A DNA stretch of 64,000 bases, from assembly GCA_032821775.1 (NCBI GenBank), contig JAVLRN010000009.1:992001-1056000 (forward strand), given 5' to 3'. Under the pieces are notes generated by a model. It had not been told where the DNA came from. It saw nothing but the letters and a program-made list of their open reading frames with translations, and did not search any database. The number at the start of each line of letters is the position of its first letter. Position 1 is the stretch's first letter. Below, in pieces: positions 57,704 through 64,000 of this stretch. Made by a program: the position numbers and the translations under genes. The stretch is from Sanguinoderma infundibulare. Lineage: Eukaryota > Basidiomycota > Agaricomycetes > Polyporales > Polyporaceae.

Positions 57704-58714
57704 ATGTCCTCAAAACTCCCCTCCGTCCTCAGTGCCACCGATGAGGAGATCCAGCTCCTCCTCGCCGCCCAGTCGCACATTGGCAGCAAGAATTGCGACA
57801 AGCAGATGCTTCCCTATGTCTGGAAGCGGAGGTCCGACGGTCAGTCCAATCTCCCTGCGCTCTGGGCAGCATGGCTCAGACGGATCGTCTTCGTATTCTC
57901 AGGTATCCACATCATCAACATTGGAAAAACTTGGGAAAAGCTTGTTTTCGCCGCTCGTATAATCGCCGCCATCGAGAACCCGAACGACATCTGTGTAATT
58001 TCTGCCCGTCCTTACGGCCAACGTGCCGTCCTCAAGTTCGCCGCAAACACTGGTGCGCAGGCGATTGCTGGTCGCTTCACGCCCGGCTCCTTCACCAACT
58101 ATATCACCCGCTCCTTCAAGGAGCCCCGCCTCATTGTCGTCACCGACCCCCGCGTTGATCACCAGGCTATTCGCGAAGCCTCATACGTCAACATCCCCGT
58201 CATCGCTTTCTGCGACACGGACGCTCCCCTCAAGTTCGTCGACGTCGCGATCCCTGTCAACAACAAGTCCCGTCACTCTGTCGGGCTTGCTTGGTGGCTC
58301 CTTGCCCGTGAGGTCCTCCGTCTCCGCGGCACCATCCCCCGCACTTCCGATGGCTGGAACGTGATGGTCGACATGTTCTTCTACCGTGACCCCGAGGAGG
58401 TTGAGAAGCAGCAACAGGACGAGGCCGCCGCCAAGGCCGCTGCAGCTGGTGGGGACCAGGCAGAGGCACCTGTACATGACTGGGATGTCACCTCTGCTCC
58501 TCAGGCAGGGGGTATCAACCCTGGTTTGGTCGCTGGCGAGGGTGCGTGCTTGCCTTTGAAACAAACTTTAATCTGTCGCGCTGAACGTTTTGAATTCTTA
58601 GGTGGCCTCGACTGGTCTGCGGAGCCCGCTGCCGGTGGTCCCACCGACTGGTCAGCAGAGCCTGCTGCTGCTGGATGGGGTGCGGAGCCTGCTGGCACTG
58701 GCGGTTGGGATTAA
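57704..58714 (+). CDS. RPS0: Small ribosomal subunit protein uS2 (RPS0/RPSA)
   Basis: Three exons: 57704-57839, 57903-58541, 58602-58714; 295 aa, the usual size. Starts [20 protein letters not shown] with [18 protein letters not shown], then the highly conserved core [60 protein letters not shown] and [20 protein letters not shown]. The C-terminal tail has acidic and Trp-containing repeats ([16 protein letters not shown]), as in eukaryotic uS2. It is part of the 40S subunit, where it helps 18S rRNA 3'-end maturation and joins late in assembly. Codon use is strongly biased to C-ending codons, as expected for a highly expressed gene. Both introns are short GT-AG. Confidence 0.97.
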   Translation: MSSKLPSVLSATDEEIQLLLAAQSHIGSKNCDKQMLPYVWKRRSDGQSNLPALWAAWLRRIVFVFSGIHIINIGKTWEKLVFAARIIAAIENPNDICVISARPYGQRAVLKFAANTGAQAIAGRFTPGSFTNYITRSFKEPRLIVVTDPRVDHQAIREASYVNIPVIAFCDTDAPLKFVDVAIPVNNKSRHSVGLAWWLLAREVLRLRGTIPRTSDGWNVMVDMFFYRDPEEVEKQQQDEAAAKAAAAGGDQAEAPVHDWDVTSAPQAGGINPGLVAGEGACLPLKQTLICRAERFEFLGGLDWSAEPAAGGPTDWSAEPAAAGWGAEPAGTGGWD

Positions 58715-59077
58715 ATGGGGTGTTGCTTGTGCGCTGTCGCCACTATCTGTCGCTGTTTAGCAATGTTGTGTTGTACTCGGGAGGTCGTGTTCACCGTGAC
58801 ATGCCCATCCTCACGCCTTTTTATTGACACAAAACTATGTACAGCGTATGACGAACACGACCATGCTTTTCTACTCGATCATTCTCCCATGTCTGACGAT
58901 CGCTCTCCCCCAATGGTCAAGCCCTTCCGCATACAAAGTCGTTGTATCGTAAGGAGTGCATGTTGGTCATGCCATTGGACCGGAGCGGCTAATACGTAGG
59001 TGCGTTCATCTACTACCACGGGCTAGCTTTCATTTGTCCAGCACTTATAGTCTCCCCGTTGAAAGCCTGCAAGATAC
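58715..59077. other. Convergent intergenic region
   Basis: About 360 bases between the RPS0 and deaminase stop codons. Expected 3' untranslated regions; nothing else seen. Confidence 0.4.
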
Positions 59078-60278
59078 TTACTCCATACTGCCAACAGGCT
59101 CGTCGACACCCTGCTTCTTTAAGGCCTCATGCGCGGCCTCGACTTCATCTTGGACGCGCTCGATGGACTTGAAGTACTTGACGGTCTTGACATGAAGCTC
59201 TGCCGTCGCATCCTCGTCTACGACGATGAGTGCCCAGGGGTGCATTTGGAGGGCGGACAGAGTCCAGAGGTGGTTGACACCCTCCTCGATCGCCTTGGAG
59301 AGCGCGAGGGCCTTGCGCTGGCCAGTGACGACGACAACGACCTCGCGCGAGTCAAGGACGGTGCCGACGCCGACGGTGAGGGCCATGCGCGGGACAGCGG
59401 CGATGTCGTTGTTGAAGAAACGGGCGTTGGCGAGGATGGTGTCGTACGCGAGCGTCTTGATGCGTGTGCGCGAGGAAAGTGACGATCCTGCTCATTTGCG
59501 TGGGCAGGACCATTGTGGTCAGGAACGGATGCAAGAAGTGCGAAGAGAGGGAGGAGCTGGGCTCACCAGGCTCGTTGAACGCGATGTGGCCGTCCTCGCC
59601 GATGCCGCCGAGGAAGAGCTCGATGCCGCCGTGCTTCTTGATCTTCTCTTCGTACTCCTTGCACTGCCCGATGAGGTCCTTTGCGTTCCCGTCCAGGATG
59701 TTCACCTGGGACGGCGGGATGTCGACTGCGCGGAAGAAGGCGAGGGTCAGCCTCGGGTCGGAGCGCGCGGGTGAAGGGGCGCGGATCAGAAGGAGGGGGT
59801 GACGTACTGTGCGAGAAGAACTCGCGGAACATGAAGGTGTGGTAGGACTCTGGGTGGTCCTCCGGGAGGCCGACGTACTCGTCCATGTTGAAGGTGACGA
59901 CATTCTTGAACCTACGCCGCGCAGACCGTCAGGATCGCGCTCGCTCCACAGGGTGGCCGGAGGCACTCACGAGAGCTTGCCGGCCTTGACGAGGCTGATG
60001 AGGTGCTTGTAGGTCGGGATGGGGGACGAACCCGTCGGGAGCCCGAGCACGAACGGCCTCTCTGGCGTCGGGTTGAAGTCGTTTATCCTGCGGGTGCCGT
60101 CCGAAGGGTTAGCTTCGCCCGCTGGGGTCCACATGTCACCATACGAATACATACCGTTTGGCGATGTAGTTCCCGATGTACTCTCCGACAGCTTTAGGGT
60201 CGTCACGGATGATGAGACCTGCGCGATTCACATTAGCAGTTACGTTTGACAGGCACCAGAGGACGACAGCGCACGCAT
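59078..60278 (-). CDS. Glucosamine-6-phosphate deaminase/isomerase
   Basis: Six minus-strand exons: 60275-60278, 60155-60218, 59971-60087, 59808-59911, 59567-59725, 59078-59487; 285 aa, matching the family's usual ~270-290. Blocks in order: [60 protein letters not shown] (catalytic Asp in NMDEY), [32 protein letters not shown] and [20 protein letters not shown]. The enzyme converts glucosamine-6-phosphate to fructose-6-phosphate and ammonia, the last step of N-acetylglucosamine catabolism in the cytosol. The first coding exon carries only ATG plus one base; it is needed because the conserved N-terminus begins M-R-L-I-I and the acceptor lies two bases before CTC. No other N-acetylglucosamine genes lie near, unlike the clusters reported in some ascomycetes. 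Confidence 0.93.
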
Positions 60279-61056
60279 GGGTGACTAGCTTTCGGGCGGG
60301 GAATACGAGCTGCGGGCAGGGTGCGAAAGCAGTGGTATAGACACGAGCGGCGAGCTCGAGAGCGTACGTGAAGGAGTGCTTAGGGGGAAAAAGAGGGCGG
60401 AAGCTGGGAGCAGAGCGCAGATTGACTCGGAGGCTAGATGATCTGCCGCAAGCTTAGGTAGCTTATGTCGCATTCAATGGCCATTGGACGACAGGGAGGC
60501 GCATATGGAACAAGCAGCCCGTGGCACGGCGCGGTTCTCGAACTCTCGCGAGCCATATGCCTCTCCGACTTCTCGACCTCCTCCACCGATCTTCGCCAGC
60601 TGGCAGTCCTGATCGCAGGCACCGGGGAGCATGCAGCTCCTCGTCAGTCTTGAGACTGGATTGGACTCGGACGCACCGAAAGAGGCTCGCACATGGTGTG
60701 TCAGAGCACGTTGCTGCCTCCACCATGCTGCCTCCATACCTTCCGGTCCGAGTCGTCCGACGCCCACTTATCCGAGGGCGCGTAGGCAGCGAATGCATGC
60801 GTTGTGCTGTGTAGTAATGTACAGTGATCATACTTATGCACGATTGTCAACCAGAACCTGTAGGTATATAAATACATAAATCGCGTATTCCGAACCACTG
60901 TCGGGTCGATCCACAGCAGCAGAAGAACATCGACCACCGTAAACAACGTAGAGGGTGTCCAAGAAGAGCACGTTCACGCAACACTGTGTGCGCGTGGGTG
61001 TATCGTGGTTAATCGTATTTGCAGCGAGCTTGTCTCGCTGAATGGAGAGGGAGCGG
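60279..61056. other. Intergenic between the deaminase and the NIMA kinase
   Basis: About 780 bases: promoter of the deaminase and 3' region of the kinase. A TATATAAATACATAAA stretch lies near 60863. No gene supported. Confidence 0.4.
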
Positions 61057-63913
61057 TCATGACCTGCTCGTCACCGCGCCGAGCGCCTTCCGCGCCTCTT
61101 CATTCGCCTTCTGCGCTTTCGCGATCGCTGACCTGACCCCCGACGTCCCAGCCAAGCTCCCTGTACTCGTGCTCGAAGACGGCGGGCGTGAGCCCCCCTT
61201 CGCCGCATTCATCGCGGCCATCGCGCGCAGCGTCGTCCCGCTCTTACGGGGTCCGTTCTTGGGCTTGCTCGTAGCCTGCGTGGGCGCAGGAGCAGCGGCC
61301 GCGCGCTCCTCGACCTTCTTGATGAACGGGCTCGGAAGGTTCTCAACGTCGTTCAGGTCATACCTCGGTTGTGGTGCTCGCGCGAGCGTGGCCACTGTTA
61401 CGCTCGGCTTCGCAGCGGGTGGTGCGGCAGCGGCAGCGGCCACGGCTGGCGTCGACGCTGCGCGTTTGATCTTGGTGCGCGCGGAGCTCGAAGACGAGCT
61501 TGCTGTCTCCGTCGCGAGAGCAGCTGAGCGCAGCGCGGCCGACGCAGATGATGCGCGTATCGAGGGGCGGCGTAGTCGCGTCGGCCTGACAACAGGCACT
61601 GGGGCTGAAGCCGAAGTCGCACTCGCCGTGCTCGAGGAACTAGTGCTCGCGGTCGACTGCGTGGGCGTACTCTCGCCATCCGAACTGTCTCGCCGCTTGC
61701 TCGCACGCGGTCGGCTGTCTGTCTCGTACCCGTCCTCGTTCAGCTCTCCATCGCTGTCCCCGCTGTCGGTCTCCCCGTCGAAATCGAAGATCTTCGCAAA
61801 GTTGAGGCCGACCCTGGGCGTCTGTACGAAGAGCTTCGCCAGCTCCGCCTGCGTGGGCGTGGCGACAGGCTCGCCCGTCGCGGTGAGAATGACGCCCTTC
61901 ATTGCAGACGGCGGAGCGAGGTCGCCGTCGACGTTCGCCAACTTTGTCGGCATTGGCGTCTTGAACTCGGGCAGCGTGTACGACCGCGGCGGACCCATTC
62001 TATTGACGGGTTCCGGCGAGAGGCGGCTGAGGGGCGCCATGATGTTCTTGACCTCCTCTAGCGGATTCTTCGACCTCGTCCGTCGTTCTCCCGCCACAGC
62101 CGAGGCCTCGAGCGCCTTCGTCTTCGTCTCCAGCTCGCACTTTAGGTCGTCCAACCGCTGTCGCTCCTGCTCGAGCTCCTCGCTACGCTGCTGGACCCAC
62201 TGCATGCGCTCCTCGACGGCGCGGCCCATCCCCTCGCGCGTCTCGCGCTCCCACTCGGCCCACATCTGCGCTATCTCCTCTTCTCGCCTCTTGACGGCCT
62301 CAATGATCTCCTGCTCGCGGAGGGCCATGCGTTCTGCGACCTCTCGCTCCTGCTTGAGGACCATCGCGCGCAGCTCCTCGTCTCGTCTTGACACGGCCTG
62401 TCGCACGCGTTGTTGTAATGTTGACTCGGCGTTCGCTAGGACATTCCGAAGCGACGCGAGCTCTTCGTCCTTCTGAGCGACGATCGCAGCAAGCCTCGTC
62501 TCGCGCTCAGCGAGGACGGTCTCTCGCGCAGCGAGGTCGCGCTCCTTAGAGAGAAGGTTGCTCTTGTGCGCTTTGACGGTGTTGAGCCTTGTACGGTGGA
62601 CTGCTGTCAGCAAGACCCTTGACGCTCGAGCGACAAGAGCACTCACATCTTCTGGGTCTCGTACACCTTGTGTGCGAGATCGATGCGCTCGTGTTGCAGC
62701 AATTGGCTGGCAGACGGACGCATGGCGGGCTAAGAGGGAGTTAGGGCGGGCTCGAGCCTGTCATGACACGAGACGTACGTTGAGGTTCAACATCGATTTG
62801 ATGACTGCTGAAAGTGCAGGGCTGTAGCCCTTGGGTAATGGCGGTATGCGGCCATTGCTGCAGATGGCATGAGCATCGATTGTGTCGTTCAGTACAAAAG
62901 TACACTTGGACATACCGAATGAGGATGCTGAGTTCTGCATGTGTCTTTGCCTCATGAAATGGAGGTTTAAGCGCGCAAAGTTCATAGACGAGGCATCCTA
63001 ATGACCAGATGTCCGACTTTGAGTCGTACGCTTTTTCTTGCATCAGTTCTGGGGACATGTAATATGGTGTCTGAGAAGGTTGTAAGCCGACTGGAAGTAG
63101 GAAAGGACGAGATGAGAGAGCATACGCCGACATATGTTTGAGCGAAGCTGGCTTGGGGAAGGGCTTTTGAGAGACCAAAGTCGCCAAGCTTGACGTTGTT
63201 GCCCTCGTCAAGGAATACTGCAGAGAACGGAGTAAGGACGACAGGTAGGGGTGGAAGAGAAGTGGTGGACTGAGCAAACGCGGTGACATTAAGACGCACC
63301 GTTGTCGGGCTTCAAGTCACGGTGGAGAACCTGGGCGCGCTTCTCTTTGCCGTCGTCAGCAGTGCCGATACTGCTCGTCCTCCCATGGCCGTTATTTGGA
63401 TGGTGACAACAGTTGAGGGCGAGAAGGATTTGCATGAAGTAGTTCCAGACGGTGTCTTCGGGTATGAGTCGGTTATGGCGCTGGGCCTGCTTGATGATGG
63501 TTGAGAGGTCGCCACCACCGCAGAATTCCATGAGGATGTAGAGGATGCCGGCATCGCGGTCGACGTGTCGGTCATGATAGCGTACAATGTGTTCGTGATG
63601 GAGGTCCTTGAGGATGTTGCTGGGAGGAGCGGAGGTTTGTGGTGGGGTGGGTACGGATAGCGAACAGACACTCACACTTCGGCAACGATCTGTTTGCGGT
63701 CGCGCTCTGTCATGCGCTCGAAGTTGAGTTCCTTGCGTGCGAATATCTACCAGCCACCGGGGGAGAAGTTAAGAACGTTGCGCGAGCTGATCGCCATGTG
63801 GAGAAAAAAACACGTACGAGGCCGTCCGCTTTCCGGCGCACCTTGCGAATGATACCGAAGGAGCCATTGCCGACAATTTCGAGAGGGTCGTAGAGATCGA
63901 GCGGAGAAGCCAT
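61057..63913 (-). CDS. nimA: NIMA-family mitotic serine/threonine kinase
   Basis: Eight minus-strand exons: 63818-63913, 63676-63746, 63300-63619, 63126-63217, 62916-63070, 62779-62857, 62647-62729, 61057-62587; 808 aa. The N-terminal kinase domain has [11 protein letters not shown] (glycine loop), [11 protein letters not shown] (catalytic Lys), [41 protein letters not shown] and [20 protein letters not shown], typical of NEK/NIMA kinases; a NimA-type insertion before HRDLKPDN ([19 protein letters not shown]) is present. Immediately after come long coiled coils ([40 protein letters not shown]), as in NIMA, then a Ser/Ala-rich disordered tail with basic patches. NIMA kinases drive mitotic entry and chromosome condensation and act at spindle poles and nuclear pores. 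All catalytic residues are intact. The complementary strand of the last exon is open for 485 codons because of its codon use; that frame is a shadow. Start at 63913 fits the conserved [11 protein letters not shown]. Confidence 0.95.
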
Positions 63914-64000
63914 GGCGGCGTCGGGGGAGAGGAGAGGAGAGGGTGAAGGAGGAGGAGGAGCAACGTCGGTGACCGATTCAAGCCGCCCACTGCCCGCTTC
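63914..64000. other. 5' region of the NIMA kinase gene
   Basis: Leader and promoter start, C/T-rich on the minus strand (a series of ctcctcctcc blocks). Cut by the window end. Confidence 0.4.

Noticed and set aside
61019..62476. Plus-strand ORF of 485 codons
   Set aside because: It lies opposite the last exon of the NIMA kinase, whose coiled coil and kinase match the family; the Ala/Ser/Arg-rich antisense frame is open only through GC-rich codon use.
1..64000. CRISPR arrays, bacterial operons, rRNA genes, telomere repeats
   Set aside because: None seen; the intron-rich genes show this is eukaryotic nuclear DNA, away from a chromosome end.

Overview
This window is nuclear DNA of a filamentous fungus, most probably a basidiomycete of the Agaricomycetes. 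That is an inference from the genes: coding regions are cut by many introns of about 50-65 nt with CTNAC-type branch points, coding sequence is GC-rich, one gene belongs to the largely basidiomycete DUF6593 family, and the mobile element resembles basidiomycete Tc1/mariner elements. All gene models are spliced models built by hand from reading frame, splice sites and family conservation.

Layout. 0-15.7 kb is gene-dense: a 2OG-Fe(II) oxygenase cut by the left edge (-), a PWWP/TFIIS-N-like chromatin protein (+), a Sec2/Rabin8-type Rab GEF (-), the Elongator subunit ELP6 (-), an intracellular PA14-containing GH3 beta-glucosidase (-), the Golgi tether subunit COG3 (+) and a small unrecognised protein (-). 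15.7-20.4 kb holds no gene I can support. 20.4-29.1 kb has a Zn2Cys6 transcription factor (+), a FlaR-like P-loop kinase (-), an MMTAG2-domain protein (+) and a DUF6593 protein (+). 29.5-34.3 kb is a remodelled patch: a decayed DBP9-type DEAD-box helicase lies between two diverged ~200-bp direct repeats, followed by a 944-bp Tc1/mariner-type element with inverted ends and TA target duplications. 34.3-39.5 kb has an SQS1-like G-patch/R3H protein (-) and the ER SNARE USE1 (+). 39.5-46.5 kb is another gene-poor stretch. 46.5-48.9 kb holds a long Pro/Ser-rich protein (+), and 48.9-53.5 kb is empty apart from one doubtful ORF. 53.5-57.4 kb is a YAT amino-acid permease followed closely by a homocysteine S-methyltransferase, both (+). 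The right end has ribosomal protein uS2/RPS0 (+), glucosamine-6-phosphate deaminase (-) and a NIMA-family kinase (-).

How the genes relate. Most are single housekeeping genes with no operon logic. COG3, USE1 and the Sec2-like GEF all serve membrane traffic, but they are scattered and probably coincidental. The one pair with a clear joint role is the permease plus homocysteine S-methyltransferase, which matches the yeast MMP1-MHT1 and bacterial mmuP-mmuM pairs for S-methylmethionine use.

Most interesting sequence observations: an 8-nt micro-exon and a GC-AG intron in the permease, an 11-nt micro-exon that completes the P-loop of the FlaR-like kinase, a second GC-AG intron inside the Rab-GEF coiled coil, a 4-nt deletion that frameshifts the permease, and the helicase relic with its neighbouring repeats and transposon.
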